64,000 nucleotides of DNA from a gamma proteobacterium NOR5-3 (GTDB taxonomy: Bacteria; Pseudomonadota; Gammaproteobacteria; Pseudomonadales; Halieaceae), in NCBI GenBank assembly GCA_000158155.1, contig DS999405.1:1353738-1417737 (forward strand). The letters run 5' to 3'. The position numbers were made by a program, and so were the translations under genes. Shown here one piece after another: positions 9,880-20,400 of this stretch (position 1 is its first letter; each line of letters starts with the position of its first letter). The notes under the pieces were generated by a model, which saw nothing but the letters and a program-made list of their open reading frames with translations, did no database searches and was not told the DNA's origin.

Positions 9880-10356
9880 ATGCTCGTAAACCTCGCACTG
9901 GGTGTAGCAACCATGGCTTTATGTCTGGCGCTGCAGATCGCTTTACTCACCCGCGCCCTGGTGTACTACTCAAAGCATCAGGCTGCGCTTGATGAGGCCT
10001 CGTACCTTGGCACAATGACAATCCTCTGTGGCGTCATGTTCCTACTGATGTTCGGTAATCTCGGACAGGTGGCGATCTGGGCTGCGCTTTTCCAGTCCCT
10101 TGGAGAGTTCAGCGACTACAACACCGCGTTCTATCACTCCGCCGTCAACTTTTCGACCCTGGGTTATGGCGACATTGTCATGAGTGAACAGCGCAAACTC
10201 CTAGGCCCTATTCAGGCGATTAACGGGGTACTTATGGTGGGTATGTCTACGGCGGCATTTATGACGACGCTGCGCGATGCCATCAAACAAAACAAACACG
10301 GCTGGACAGCAAAACGAGCCGAGCAGATTCGCACTCTTGTTGATTCACAGGAATAG
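9880..10356 (+). CDS. small potassium channel family protein (Ion_trans_2)
   Basis: 158-aa inner-membrane protein with three hydrophobic segments (about 4-25, 44-70 and 108-130) and a pore loop between the last two carrying the selectivity filter STLGYGD at 92-98. This is the 2-TM potassium channel core preceded by one extra helix; the filter has Leu where Val is most common. No cytoplasmic RCK domain follows, so gating is not evident. It stands alone between the DUF1501 and acyl-CoA synthetase genes. The assignment to a potassium-type ion channel is firm; selectivity is inferred from the filter. Confidence 0.85.
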   Translation: MLVNLALGVATMALCLALQIALLTRALVYYSKHQAALDEASYLGTMTILCGVMFLLMFGNLGQVAIWAALFQSLGEFSDYNTAFYHSAVNFSTLGYGDIVMSEQRKLLGPIQAINGVLMVGMSTAAFMTTLRDAIKQNKHGWTAKRAEQIRTLVDSQE

Positions 10357-10399
10357 GCTACAGGACCATCCCTGCACAAAAAATAAAAGAGGATAAACA

Positions 10400-12001
10400 A
10401 TGCTTACTGAATCCTATGCGTCCGGCCCCGCCACGCCTCCCGTGCGGGAGCTCACCATTGGCGATGCCCTGAGGGAGGCCGCGGCAGAAAGCCCGCAGCA
10501 AAAAGCGCTGATTGCCGGCACGCCTGATCCCGCCGAGCGCCGGGAATGGAGCTACGCAGAGCTTCTGGATGAGGCCGAACGCACCGCCCGGGCTCTTCTG
10601 GAAATCTTTGAACCCGGTGATCGGGTCGCCGTATGGGCGCCAAATATTCCCGAATGGGTGATTATGGAGTACGGCTGCGCTCTGGCCGGCGTGATACTCG
10701 TGACGGTCAACCCTTCGTACCAGGCTGACGAACTTGGCTACGTGCTGCGTCAATCAAAGGCCTCAGGCATTTTCCTGCTGCCGGAGTTTCGCGGCAATCC
10801 CATGCTGCATCATCTTGAGGCCGTGCAGGATGATTGCCCCCATCTCAAGCATGTTGTGCTGTTTTCGAAATGGCAGGCGTTTCTTCAAAGCGCCGGGGAT
10901 AAAGCTTTGCCAACGCTAACTCCCGGTGATGCCTGCATGATCCAGTACACCTCGGGGACCACAGGGTTTCCCAAAGGAGCGCTGCTGCATCATCGCGGGC
11001 TCGTGAATAACGGGGCCCACACCTCGGCTACCATGGGCTCCGATACAGGCAAGACTTATATGGGCATCATGCCCCTGTTTCACACCGGCGGCTGCGTGCT
11101 TGCGGTACTGGGAGCGCTATCCAAGCGTTCCACACTGGTACTGGTCGAAGTTTTCGAGCCGGGCCTGGTGCTGGAGCTCATGGAACAGTACCGGGCAGCG
11201 GCGATGATGGGCGTACCCACCATGCTCATTGCCATGATCGAACACCCAACTTTTGCTGAGCGTGATCTCTCTTCGGTGAAAGCACTCTGCTCGGGCGGCT
11301 CTACCGTTCCTGCGGACCTGGTGAGGAGATTGGAAGATACCGTGGGCGCACCGTTCACCATCGTCTTTGGGCAAACCGAATGCTCGCCGGTGGCCTGCAT
11401 GACACATCCGGGCGATAGCATCGAAGACAAAGCCTACACCCTGGGTCAGGCGATGCCGGGCGTAGAAGTAAAAATCATCGACCCGGAGACAGGTGCTACC
11501 CAGCCCGTGGGCGTGTTAGGCGAGTTCTGTACCCGGGGTTATCACGTGATGCACGAATACTTTGAAAACCCCGAGGCCACAGCAAAAACTATCGATGCGC
11601 ATGGCTGGCTGCACACCGGCGACTTATGCTCCATGGATCCCCGGGGCTACTGCAAAATCGAAGGTCGCCTGAAAGACATGATCATTCGCGGTGGCGAAAA
11701 CATCTATCCCCGGGAGATCGAGGAGTTACTCTTCCAACACCCGTCCGTAGGCGAGGTCGCGGTTGTAGGCCTACCCAATGAACGCCTGGGAGAAGAGGTG
11801 GCCGTGTTTTTGCGACCGGCGCCCGGTAGCAGCATAGACAAAGACGCGCTGTTTACGTATCTGCGCGAGCATCTGTCGCCACAAAAAACCCCAAGACACT
11901 GGTTTGAGGTAGCAAGCTACCCCCTCACCGGCTCGGGGAAAATTCAAAAATTTGCGTTGCGCGAGGGCTGGGAAAACGGTCAATACACCGAAATTTCCTA
12001 G
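10400..12001 (+). CDS. AMP-binding protein, probable fatty-acyl-CoA synthetase
   Basis: Adenylate-forming ligase (533 aa) that activates a carboxylic acid, likely a medium- or long-chain fatty acid, to its CoA thioester. The P-loop-like motif YTSGTTGFPKG lies at 183-193; later come the adenylate motif FGQTECSP, the hinge region GDLCSMDPRGYCKIEGRLKDMI (start near 412) and the catalytic lysine in TGSGKIQKF near the C-terminus. Strong AGAGGA ribosome binding site. It converges with a crotonase gene on the other strand, which hints at acyl-CoA metabolism on both sides. Confidence 0.92.
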   Translation: MLTESYASGPATPPVRELTIGDALREAAAESPQQKALIAGTPDPAERREWSYAELLDEAERTARALLEIFEPGDRVAVWAPNIPEWVIMEYGCALAGVILVTVNPSYQADELGYVLRQSKASGIFLLPEFRGNPMLHHLEAVQDDCPHLKHVVLFSKWQAFLQSAGDKALPTLTPGDACMIQYTSGTTGFPKGALLHHRGLVNNGAHTSATMGSDTGKTYMGIMPLFHTGGCVLAVLGALSKRSTLVLVEVFEPGLVLELMEQYRAAAMMGVPTMLIAMIEHPTFAERDLSSVKALCSGGSTVPADLVRRLEDTVGAPFTIVFGQTECSPVACMTHPGDSIEDKAYTLGQAMPGVEVKIIDPETGATQPVGVLGEFCTRGYHVMHEYFENPEATAKTIDAHGWLHTGDLCSMDPRGYCKIEGRLKDMIIRGGENIYPREIEELLFQHPSVGEVAVVGLPNERLGEEVAVFLRPAPGSSIDKDALFTYLREHLSPQKTPRHWFEVASYPLTGSGKIQKFALREGWENGQYTEIS

Positions 12002-12017
12002 CTAGATCAACCGCCTT

Positions 12018-12077
12018 GGCTAATGAACCGGCTAATGAACCGGCTAATGAACCGGCTAATGATCAGGCTAATGACGC
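12018..12077. repeat. five 12-bp tandem repeats between converging genes
   Basis: Unit GGCTAATGAACC: copies at 12018-12029, 12030-12041 and 12042-12053 are identical, and copies at 12054-12065 and 12066-12077 differ only in their last few bases. Read on the minus strand in the crotonase frame, each unit carries an in-frame TAG, and the authentic crotonase stop (12082-12080) is the first of the series. The block therefore looks like amplification of the gene end including its stop codon. The spacing of 12 keeps the stops in frame. Confidence 0.95.
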
Positions 12078-12079
12078 GG

Positions 12080-12949
12080 CTATTCGCCGAGTCGGATCGG
12101 TCCCAGATCCTTACTGGCATGCTCGGCAATGGGCGCCCCGGAGTCCCGTTCGGCCACGGCCTGCTTAAAACCCACGTCCACTGCACGCTCTCGAAACCAC
12201 AAGCCCTCGGGAGAGTGCCGCGCTACCCCGTCAAAGAAGTTCGCAAAACGCTGCGTGTTAGCAAGCCCCATGGCCTCGTAGGCCTGGTTAACCACCATCT
12301 TGTTCATCATCAGCTGGTTCCTGGGCACACCCTTAATGCGATCGCAGAGCCTTTGAACCGTCGCGTCCAGCTCCTTCGGGGGCACCGACTCCTGAATCAG
12401 GCCCATAGCCGCTGCCTCTTGCCCGCTAATCAGGTCGCCGGTGAACAACATGCGTTTTGCGTTCTCAATGCCCAGGCGATAGACCCACATCATGGTGGTG
12501 GGAACACCCCAGACCCGCGCGGGCGGGTAGCCAATGCGCGCATCATCGGCCATAACAATCATGTCACAGCACAGGGCTATGTCGCTGCCACCGGCAGCAG
12601 CAGCGCCGTGTATTTTGCAGATCGTGGGCTTACTGGCACGCCATAACGACATAAAGTCCTCGGTATTTCGGGACATCATGGCGTAATCCAGGGTCGGGTC
12701 CCAGGGCATCTCCTGGTTACCGTGCATTTCCCCGGGGGTTTGCGCATATTCCACAAGATCATAACCCCCGCAGAACCCCTTGCCTGCCCCCTGCAGCACA
12801 ATCACATGAACCGCTGGATCCGCATCGGCACGTTCAACGGCCGCTCGAAGATCCCCGGGTAAAGCCGTGTTGATCGCGTTCAACCGCTCGGGGCGATTCA
12901 AGGTCAGGGTCGCAACCCGGTCGTGACACTCATAAAGTACAGTAGACAT
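12080..12949 (-). CDS. enoyl-CoA hydratase/isomerase family protein (crotonase)
   Basis: 289-aa crotonase-superfamily protein, cytoplasmic, acting on acyl-CoA thioesters. Motifs: [17 protein letters not shown] near 19-35, the first oxyanion-hole region [10 protein letters not shown] near 57-66, the second [15 protein letters not shown] near 114-128, and [12 protein letters not shown] after it. Whether it is a hydratase, isomerase or hydrolase cannot be told from these. Start ATG 12949 is preceded by GAGAA within a palindromic GAGAATTCTC. Its 3' end runs into the tandem repeat. Confidence 0.9.
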   Translation of the reverse strand: MSTVLYECHDRVATLTLNRPERLNAINTALPGDLRAAVERADADPAVHVIVLQGAGKGFCGGYDLVEYAQTPGEMHGNQEMPWDPTLDYAMMSRNTEDFMSLWRASKPTICKIHGAAAAGGSDIALCCDMIVMADDARIGYPPARVWGVPTTMMWVYRLGIENAKRMLFTGDLISGQEAAAMGLIQESVPPKELDATVQRLCDRIKGVPRNQLMMNKMVVNQAYEAMGLANTQRFANFFDGVARHSPEGLWFRERAVDVGFKQAVAERDSGAPIAEHASKDLGPIRLGE

Positions 12950-13007
12950 AGAGAATTCTCATTTTTGCAATCTATTACGACAGACACGATGATACCCCCG
13001 TCGCCGA

Positions 13008-13058
13008 TTGACAAGACCATCGGAACTGTCGGCAGTCGGTATCAGGCCGACGTACAAT
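13008..13058 (+). promoter_or_regulatory. possible promoter elements upstream of GST gene
   Basis: A consensus -35 hexamer TTGACA lies at 13008-13013, but nothing like a -10 sits 17 bp after it. A good -10 hexamer TACAAT lies at 13053-13058, 33 bp before the GST start, with a poor -35. The two may belong to separate or atypical promoters in this divergent gap (12950-13091). Confidence 0.25.
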
Positions 13059-13091
13059 GTCCTATTAAGCGCCGCTTTGGAGAAGAACGAA

Positions 13092-13718
13092 ATGCTTACC
13101 GTCCACCATCTGAACAACTCGCGCTCTCAGCGCGTCCTTTGGCTCCTCGAAGAGCTCGGCGTGCCCTACGACGTCCGCGCCTATGAACGTGACGCCACCA
13201 CCAATTTAGCACCACCAGAATTGCTTGAGGTTCACCCCCTGGGCAAGTCGCCGGTGCTCACCGACGAACAAAACACCATCATTGAATCCGGCGCGATTAT
13301 CGACTACATCGTGCGCCACTATGGCGAAGGGCAACTCTCCCCAACGCCGGGAACGCCGGCCTACGAAAATTACCTGCAGTGGATGCACTATGCCGAAGGC
13401 AGCGCGATGCTCCCCTTAATGCTCAAGATGTATACCAGCCGTCTTCCCGACGGTGGTGAGCCCTTGCAACCGAGAATCAACAGCGAACTTGAGAATCATC
13501 TGGGCTTTATGAATCGCGCTCTCGACAATCAGGACTGGTTCGTGGGAAATGAATTCAGCGCTGCGGACATCCAGCTTTCCTTTGTGCCGCAGGTGGGTAA
13601 GTTACTGTACGGCCTGGAAAACTTCCCCAATCTGGAGGCCTTTCTGCATCGTATTCACGCCCGCCCAGCCTACAAGCGCGCCCACGAGCGTGGCGGTCCC
13701 TACGCTTACGGCAGCTAG
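13092..13718 (+). CDS. glutathione S-transferase
   Basis: 208-aa cytosolic GST. I start it at ATG 13092 (MLTVHHL), which follows a GGAGAAGAACGA ribosome binding site; an in-frame upstream extension to 13008 is not needed by the family. The N-terminal thioredoxin fold has NNSRSQRVLWLLEEL (start near residue 8) with the catalytic serine region, and GKSPVLTD plus IIESGAIIDY for glutathione binding at about 50-75; the C-terminal helical domain has the FSAADIQLSF motif. It heads a run of seven plus-strand genes to 21182, with a 3-bp gap to the next. Confidence 0.92.
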   Translation: MLTVHHLNNSRSQRVLWLLEELGVPYDVRAYERDATTNLAPPELLEVHPLGKSPVLTDEQNTIIESGAIIDYIVRHYGEGQLSPTPGTPAYENYLQWMHYAEGSAMLPLMLKMYTSRLPDGGEPLQPRINSELENHLGFMNRALDNQDWFVGNEFSAADIQLSFVPQVGKLLYGLENFPNLEAFLHRIHARPAYKRAHERGGPYAYGS

Positions 13719-13721
13719 CGC

Positions 13722-14756
13722 ATGGCCGCGGCCGCGACTGAACTCGAGGAGAAACTCAGGGCTCGCGCCAGTGCACCCGAGCTGCCCATTCTGCGACTCC
13801 AGCGCTGGAGTCGTCTGCCATCCTGGGCGTTTGGGTCATTGTGCGGACTACTGGTCGCGTGCAGCCAGTTCAGCCCCGCGCTCACAACACAGCTGAACGC
13901 AGGACTCGTCAATGAATTGCTGGCATCGGCGCTCTTCTTTGGCACCAGCATCGGGATTCTTACGGGGTTTTCCAAGCCCGTACTATCCGGCGCTGCGCAG
14001 GATATTCGTCAACTGTCTGGCGTGCTCCCGTGGTCAGCGTCTTCCCTAGCCACAGCCAGCAGCGCGCTCTCAAGATTAGCGTCCGCGACCGTGTGGCGCG
14101 CCTGCATGCTGGGCAGCGCGCTGGGCATAGGGCACTCGTTTCTCCTGGGCAATCACCTGTCACCGCTCGAGTTCGCTACTGCGCAGTTTGGCGCGACCAT
14201 ACTTCTGTGGATCGCTATGTTCCTGACGGTCCCGCCCCTGATCATTAACGCGGCGCTGTTTTCATCTTTGGGTCAGATGGCCAGGCCCGATCTCCTGCGT
14301 CCCTCTCGCCACGCCGCCTTCGGCACGGCTGCCTTACGCCCTGCCCTATTGATGACGGGCCTGCTCAGCGCTTACTCGCTGCTTTTTTTAGGTGGCGACA
14401 ACCCTCTGGATGGACCGGTGGTCATTGGCGTTATCGCGGGCGTCGTGTCACTCATCGGTATCGTAGCTCTTCCGCTTCGTGGTATTCGTCGAAGAATCAG
14501 GGCAGAACGCCAGCAAACCTTAAGGGCACTCGACGCGCGCCTGGACAGGATTACTCAGGGAGATATTGCCGGCGCAGATGCGGACACCCTGTTCCAACTT
14601 GACGCAATTCTGGACATGCGTGAGCGCGTTGCGAGGGCGCCTGCATGGCCCTTCGATGTCCACGCATTGAAGCGCATGCTGTTTTACACTGTTCTGCCTC
14701 CCTTAACCTGGGCTGCGGCGGCAATAGTGGAAATGATGATCGATAGCCTGCTGTGA
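13722..14756 (+). CDS. multi-pass membrane protein of unknown function
   Basis: 344-aa protein with about six or seven hydrophobic segments (roughly 33-50, 63-84, 130-150, 155-180, 203-222, 228-252 and 320-342) and a charged cytoplasmic-looking stretch at 255-315 rich in Arg and Asp. I recognise no family or catalytic motif. It starts 3 bp after the GST stop and ends 31 bp before the oxidoreductase gene, so it is probably co-transcribed with both. Start chosen is the first ATG after the GST stop. Confidence 0.75.
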   Translation: MAAAATELEEKLRARASAPELPILRLQRWSRLPSWAFGSLCGLLVACSQFSPALTTQLNAGLVNELLASALFFGTSIGILTGFSKPVLSGAAQDIRQLSGVLPWSASSLATASSALSRLASATVWRACMLGSALGIGHSFLLGNHLSPLEFATAQFGATILLWIAMFLTVPPLIINAALFSSLGQMARPDLLRPSRHAAFGTAALRPALLMTGLLSAYSLLFLGGDNPLDGPVVIGVIAGVVSLIGIVALPLRGIRRRIRAERQQTLRALDARLDRITQGDIAGADADTLFQLDAILDMRERVARAPAWPFDVHALKRMLFYTVLPPLTWAAAAIVEMMIDSLL

Positions 14757-14787
14757 GCACCGCAGCAACTTCTGAAAAGGAAAAACA

Positions 14788-15807
14788 ATGACTAATCAAA
14801 CCTGGGTGTTACGCCAACGACCCGTGGGTGACATCAAAGATACGGATCTCGAACTGGTGGAGAGTCCGCTGGGGGAGCTTGCCGATACACATGCCCGGGT
14901 AAAAACCATCTACCTGTCTTTGGACCCTACCAACCGTATCTGGATGAGTGACGCGGATGCCTACCTACCTCCCGTAGGCATCGGTGAGGGTATGCGCGGC
15001 GGCAGCATTGGCGTGGTTACCGAAAGTAAGCACCCGCAGGTAGCCGTGGGGGCGATCGTCAACACCGGTCTCTCGCAGTGGGCTCTGTACAACGACATCC
15101 CCGGTGACATGATCACCGTATTGCCCAAGATTCCCGGACTGCCCTTAACGGCATTCATGGGGCCGCTGGGCGCTACCGGAATGACCGCCTACTTTGGCTT
15201 GACGGATATTGGCAAACCCCGGGCAGGCGAAACACTGGTGGTATCTGCGGCCGCGGGGGCCGTGGGTTCCATGGTAGGACAGATTGGCAAGATTCATGGC
15301 TGTCGCGTTGTGGGTATCGCAGGATCCGATGACAAATGCCGTTGGCTTACCCAAACCGCTGGCTTCGACGCCGCCATCAACTACAAAAATGAAGATGTGG
15401 GGCAGGCCCTGGATCGCCACTGTCCCGACGGCATTGATATCAATTTTGAGAACGTAGGCGGACAGATAATGGACGCGGTTATTGCGCGGCTCAATGACTT
15501 CTCCCGCATGCCCCTGTGTGGCCTGATATCCAGCTATAACGATACCGAGGCCACGCCAGGCCCCTACAACTTTGCAAATCTTCTTATGCGCCGCACGCTG
15601 CTCAAAGGTTTTATCATCCTGGACTATCTCGACCGTTTTCCCGAGGGCATGCAGGCCATGGCTGGCTGGCTCACTGAGGGCAAGATTCACTACGAGACGG
15701 ACATTGTCGACGGACTGGGAAACGCCCCCGCTTCATTGGAGCGACTCTTTAGCGGTAAAAATCTGGGCAAGCTGGTAGTGCGCGTTTCACAAGAGCCCGG
15801 GGAGTAA
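14788..15807 (+). CDS. NADP-dependent MDR oxidoreductase (leukotriene B4 dehydrogenase / CurA-like)
   Basis: 339-aa zinc-free medium-chain reductase that reduces alpha,beta-unsaturated carbonyls with NADPH. Features: TNQTWVLRQRPVG start typical of the family, LSLDPTNRIWM near 46-56, the nucleotide-binding motif AAAGAVGSMVGQIGK near 153-167, IAGSDDKCRWL after it, and NFENVGG near 220. No zinc ligands are present, as expected. Good AAAGGA ribosome binding site. Only 2 bp separate it from the exported cupin gene. A role in clearing reactive enones, alongside the GST and efflux genes here, is inferred. Confidence 0.9.
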   Translation: MTNQTWVLRQRPVGDIKDTDLELVESPLGELADTHARVKTIYLSLDPTNRIWMSDADAYLPPVGIGEGMRGGSIGVVTESKHPQVAVGAIVNTGLSQWALYNDIPGDMITVLPKIPGLPLTAFMGPLGATGMTAYFGLTDIGKPRAGETLVVSAAAGAVGSMVGQIGKIHGCRVVGIAGSDDKCRWLTQTAGFDAAINYKNEDVGQALDRHCPDGIDINFENVGGQIMDAVIARLNDFSRMPLCGLISSYNDTEATPGPYNFANLLMRRTLLKGFIILDYLDRFPEGMQAMAGWLTEGKIHYETDIVDGLGNAPASLERLFSGKNLGKLVVRVSQEPGE

Positions 15808-15809
15808 AC

Positions 15810-16232
15810 ATGCCAGTAGCCCGACATACAGCGTCAGCCCTTTGCTTAGCGCTGTCTTTTGGGGTGTTAGCCGACCCCCTTCCTGATCCGCTCGCAGCGG
15901 GATGGAAAGACGACGCTGTTTGCGAATGCCTGCACCGGGACGACCGAGTGAGAGTCTTGCGTTGCAGCTTTGCTCCGGGTGTGGGTCACGAACGACACTA
16001 CCATCCACCCCACGTTGGCTATGTGCTGGATGGGGGTCGCATGAAGATCACAGACGCCACCGGCAGTCGCATACAGGATATCCCCTCATCGATCACCTTC
16101 GCGAACCCCGAGGGCATTGCGTGGCACGAAGCCCTGAATGTTGGAGATCAGACCGCTCGCTACCTCATGATCGAAGCAGCCGCGGACGGAGAAACCGCAC
16201 TAAGCTGCCCAAGTCAGAAAGCGGACCACTAG
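15810..16232 (+). CDS. exported cupin-domain protein
   Basis: 140-aa single-domain cupin with an N-terminal signal peptide (about residues 1-21, ending VLADP), so periplasmic. The first cupin motif is seen as HERHYHPPHVGYVLDGG near 60-77, with histidines placed to bind a metal; the second motif is partly visible as GIAWHEALNVG near 107-117. Function unknown; cupins of this size can be isomerases, dioxygenases or sensors. Immediately follows the MDR oxidoreductase and precedes the RND adaptor by 79 bp. Confidence 0.8.
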   Translation: MPVARHTASALCLALSFGVLADPLPDPLAAGWKDDAVCECLHRDDRVRVLRCSFAPGVGHERHYHPPHVGYVLDGGRMKITDATGSRIQDIPSSITFANPEGIAWHEALNVGDQTARYLMIEAAADGETALSCPSQKADH

Positions 16233-16311
16233 TACACGGTAATCTCTTTGCCGCACCGCTCCGTATCTATCGCTTAATGCGATAACTTGCTGACACATTA
16301 CGGAGAAGAAA

Positions 16312-17424
16312 ATGCGGTCCTTTCAGCGCACCCTCAGTGCGACCTTTGCTGCCGTCCTCGGGCTGCAGCTGGTTGCCTGCGGCGACAGCCAAAAGCAAGC
16401 TGCTGCGCAGGAAGGCCGGGGTCGCCCTGCCGTCCCCGTGGTGGTAGAGGTCGTACAACTCAAGGCACGGCAAACCCGCCTGGAGGCCGTGGGCACCGCC
16501 CGCGCCCACCGATCAGTATCGCTGTTCCCAGAGGTCGCCGGAGAAGTGGTTGCAGTGAATTTTCAGCCCGGCGACCGGGTAGACAAGGACGCGGTGTTGC
16601 TTGCACTGGATTCCCGGGACGAACAGTTGGCGCTGGAGCTTGCAGAGCTTCGTCTGGCCGACGCCGAGCGTATGCTGGCGCGCTACACCCAGGCCAACGA
16701 CAGCGTGCAACGTACGGTCCCCGAGACCACTATCGACACCGCTCGAACAACGCTGGACAGCGCGCGTATCGAACGCGATCGAGCGACAATCGCCTTGCAA
16801 CGACGCTTTATCACCGCACCTTTTGACGGTTTTGTCGGCCTCACCGACGTCGACGCAGGCGATCGCATAGATCCCACTACAGAAATCACCACCATTGATG
16901 ATCGCAGCGTACTGCTGGTGAGCTTTGACGTCCCCGAAGCTTTTGTAGGTCGTCTCACAACGGGTGATCCTGTGCGCATCGAAGTCTGGAGTGCCGAACG
17001 CACGGAGGCACGCGGCACCGTGGTGGATCTGGGATCGCGCGTTGATCCTATGTCCCGTGCGTTTACCGCTCGCGCCGAGGTTCCCAATGACAACGACCAG
17101 CTGCGGCCGGGCATGAGCTTTCGCGTAGAGCTTGATCTGACGGGTCAGGTCTACCCATCCGTTCCTGATGTTGCCCTCCAGTGGGGAGCAGAGGGAGCCT
17201 ACATCTGGCTGGTCGAAGACAATAAGGCGAGACGTGTAGCCGCCGAACTGGTGCAGCGGCAGGCCGGACGGGTGCTGGTCAATGCCCAGGTCCCCGACGG
17301 CTCTCTTGTCGTGGGCGAGGGCGTACAGTCAATGCGCGATGGCATTACTGTGCGCACCATGGACGCCGAAGCGCTGGCGCGCGATGCCCGGGGGGTGCTC
17401 ATGCCCGCCGCCCGCGAGGGCTAA
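16312..17424 (+). CDS. RND efflux periplasmic adaptor, HlyD/AcrA type lipoprotein
   Basis: 370-aa membrane fusion protein linking an inner-membrane RND pump to an outer-membrane channel. A lipobox LVAC gives acylated C24. Visible order: lipoyl half-motif (GEVVAVNFQPGDRVDKDAVL, start near 73), alpha-helical hairpin about 100-160, second lipoyl half (ITAPFDGFVGLTDVDAGDRI, start near 165), beta-barrel and membrane-proximal domain to the end. Six bp before the pump gene, so one operon. No outer-membrane channel gene is nearby, so it must borrow a TolC-like protein. Confidence 0.92.
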   Translation: MRSFQRTLSATFAAVLGLQLVACGDSQKQAAAQEGRGRPAVPVVVEVVQLKARQTRLEAVGTARAHRSVSLFPEVAGEVVAVNFQPGDRVDKDAVLLALDSRDEQLALELAELRLADAERMLARYTQANDSVQRTVPETTIDTARTTLDSARIERDRATIALQRRFITAPFDGFVGLTDVDAGDRIDPTTEITTIDDRSVLLVSFDVPEAFVGRLTTGDPVRIEVWSAERTEARGTVVDLGSRVDPMSRAFTARAEVPNDNDQLRPGMSFRVELDLTGQVYPSVPDVALQWGAEGAYIWLVEDNKARRVAAELVQRQAGRVLVNAQVPDGSLVVGEGVQSMRDGITVRTMDAEALARDARGVLMPAAREG

Positions 17425-17430
17425 AGCGCC

Positions 17431-20400
17431 ATGCAACGCAACGACGCATTGGGCGCGCGCAATGATTTACCGGCATTAGGTGTCCAAAGACCCTGGTTAG
17501 TAGCCGTGATGAATATGCTCATCGCCATCGCCGGCTTGGCCGCGCTGCTGGCAGTGGAGGTGCGGGAACTGCCGGACGTTGATCGCCCCATTATCAATGT
17601 CCGCGCGCAACTGCCCGGCGGCTCCCCCGAAACAATGGACGCCGAAGTCACACGGGTGCTCGAAGGCGCTGTGGCTCGCGTGTCCGGCGTGACAGATATC
17701 CGCTCATCGAGTGAAGAAAACAGTACGCGTATCCGCGCCGAGTTCCGCCCGGGCTACGATCTGGATCGCGCAGCCACTGATGTCAGGGAAGCCATCAGTC
17801 AAACCGCACGAAATCTTCCCGACGACGTCGAGCAGTTAGCTGTCTACAAAGCCGATGAAGACGCGGAAGAAGTTGTTCGTGTCGCGGTGCTCAGCACCCG
17901 GTACAGCGAAGAGACGCTCACACGAATTGTTGAGCAGGATATTGTGCCGGCATTTTTAGCGCTACCCGGCGTAGCAGACGTTCCCTTGTTCGGAAGCCGC
18001 AAACGCACGCTTCGCGTTATCCTTGACCCGCTGAGATTGACCAGTTACGGACTCACGGTAAGCGACGTTGCCGCAGTATTGAGAGAGGCACCGCTGGATG
18101 TGCCGGCAGGAAGCTTTCGTGGCGGCGACCAACAGTTGCTGGTGCGCGCTGATGCCTCAGTGGTCACCGAAGAACAAGTCGCCAATACCATTGTTACGGG
18201 CACCGTTCGCATCGGCGACGTAGCCGATGTTGCCTTCGCGCCCGCGGATGCGGAGTCCATCGTGCGCCTCAATGGGCAGCGCGTAGTCGGCATCGGGGTT
18301 GTGAGGCAGGCTGGCTCCAACACCATTGAAATTGCCGCGGGTGCAGACCGTGCCATCGCCGAGCTCAACGCGCGCTTTGATGACCTGACCCTGGAGAAGA
18401 TTTCCGATAACGCCATATTCATTCGCGGCGCAGTCAGGGAAGTGCTTCTGAGTCTGTTGCTGGCGGTGTTGGTGGTGGTAGCGACCATACGTGTTTTCTC
18501 GGGCTCCTGGCGTCTTACGCTCGTGCCTGCCATCGCCATCCCCGTCTCGCTCCTGGGCACGGTGGGCGCCATCTGGATTCTGGGCTTCTCCATTAATATC
18601 CTCACGCTTCTGGCGCTGGTACTTGCCACCGGTCTTATCGTCGATGACGCTATCGTCGTGCTTGAGAACATTCAGCGTCGGCGTCAGCAGGGTCTTGGTG
18701 CCAACGCGGCCGCGGTGCTGGGCACACGTCAGGTGTTTTTTGCCGTTATTGCCACCACCGTGGTGCTAGTCGCCGTCTTTGCGCCCATCGCATTTTTGCC
18801 GGGCACTGCCGGCCGCCTGTTTCGCGAGTTCGGCCTGGTACTGGCAGTCGCGGTGGCGATTTCGTCCTTCGTTGCCCTCTCTTTGGTCCCCGCCGCCATG
18901 GCGCGACTGGGGAATTCAACCGAGGGGGCCTTTGACCGGCGAATGCGCGGGATCGGGATCTGCCTGCAAAACTTCTATATCCGAAGCCTGGACAAAGTGC
19001 TGAGGCACCCCTGGCCCGTGCTTGCCCTTTGCCTGCTCGCCGCCGCAGGCTCCGGGACGCTCTATCTGCAACTTGATCAGGAACTGCTACCCGACGAAGA
19101 CCGCGGCGAAATCAATATATACGCTCGCGGTCCCGACGGCGTCGGCTTACCCTACATGGGTCGACAGGCTGACCGTATGGAGGATGTACTGCTGCCTCTG
19201 GTGGAAAGTGGCGAGATCAAATCCCTTTACACCGTTGTGGGTCGCTATGACCCCAACCTGGTGTTTATCAGTGCGCCCCTGGCCGACTGGAGTGGGCGTA
19301 CTCGCTCTCAGCAGGAAATCGCGGCTGAGATAGCGCCCATTCTTCGCAACCTACCCGGGGCCGGCCCCAGAGTTTATAGCGGCAACAGTCTGAACCTTAG
19401 AGGCGCCTCCGGAGGGCTGAAAATTGTTCTCACGGGTAACGACTACGGTCGTATCTACGCCGCAGCCCGGGATTACGCTGATGCCATCCGGGACCGGCTG
19501 CAAAGCGTTAGCGGCCCGCGCGTTGGCTATCAGCCCACCCAGCCGCAATTATCCGTCCGCATCGACCGACGCCGACTGGCGGATCTGGGCGTGTCTCTGC
19601 CCGAACTTGCGGAAACCCTCAGAGCAATGATCGACGGCCTCGACGTGATAGACCTCAATATAGAAGACCAGGCCGTGCCCATCATGCTCGAAGGCGGTGC
19701 TCGCACGGTAGACGATCCGGGCGACTTGACGAATCTTTACGTGCGGGCGGGCAGCGGCGCTCTGGTGCCTTTATCCAGCGTCGTGGAGATCGTAGAAGAA
19801 GGCGTCGCGAGCGAGCTTGAGCGCCAATCGCAGCGCAGAGCTATCGAAGTCGATGTTGATGTCGCTCAGGGCGTAGCGATGCAAACAGCGGTTGACGAAC
19901 TTCGCGCTCTGGCTCTGGAGGTGATCCCCGAGGATATTGAAGTACTGACCCGAGGTGAGGCCGCCACCCTGGAAGAGTCCAACCGCGAAACGATTATGAC
20001 CTATGGCTTTGCACTACTGATCGTGTTTCTGGTGCTGGTAGCGCAGTTCGAGAGCCTCACCAGCGCTATTGTGATCATTGCCGTAGTTCCCTTCGGACTG
20101 GCCGCGGCTATTCTGGCGCTCTTCCTGACCGGTACCAGCCTGAATATTTATTCACAGGTAGGCCTGGTCATGCTCATAGGTCTCATCGCCAAAAATGGCA
20201 TCCTGCTGGTGGAGTTTGCCGATCAGCTTCGCGATGAGGGCCGCAAGGTACGGGAGGCTGTGGCAGAAGCTGCCGCCGTACGGCTGCGTCCTATTGCCAT
20301 GACTCTGGTATCAACCGTACTGGGCGCCCTGCCTCTCATACTCTCCAGTGGACCTGGCGCCGAAGCCCGGTCGGCGGTTGGCTGGGTTGTCTTCGGCGGT

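Noticed and set aside
12018-12077. Tandem repeat as a CRISPR array
   Set aside because: Units are 12 bp, contiguous and without spacers; no cas genes nearby.
12023-12646. 207-codon plus-strand open frame opening with a repeated MNRL motif
   Set aside because: It lies antisense to the crotonase gene and its start is just the 12-bp tandem repeat; no ribosome site or family.
18045-18671. 208-codon Ser/Thr-rich minus-strand frame
   Set aside because: Antisense shadow of the RND pump gene.
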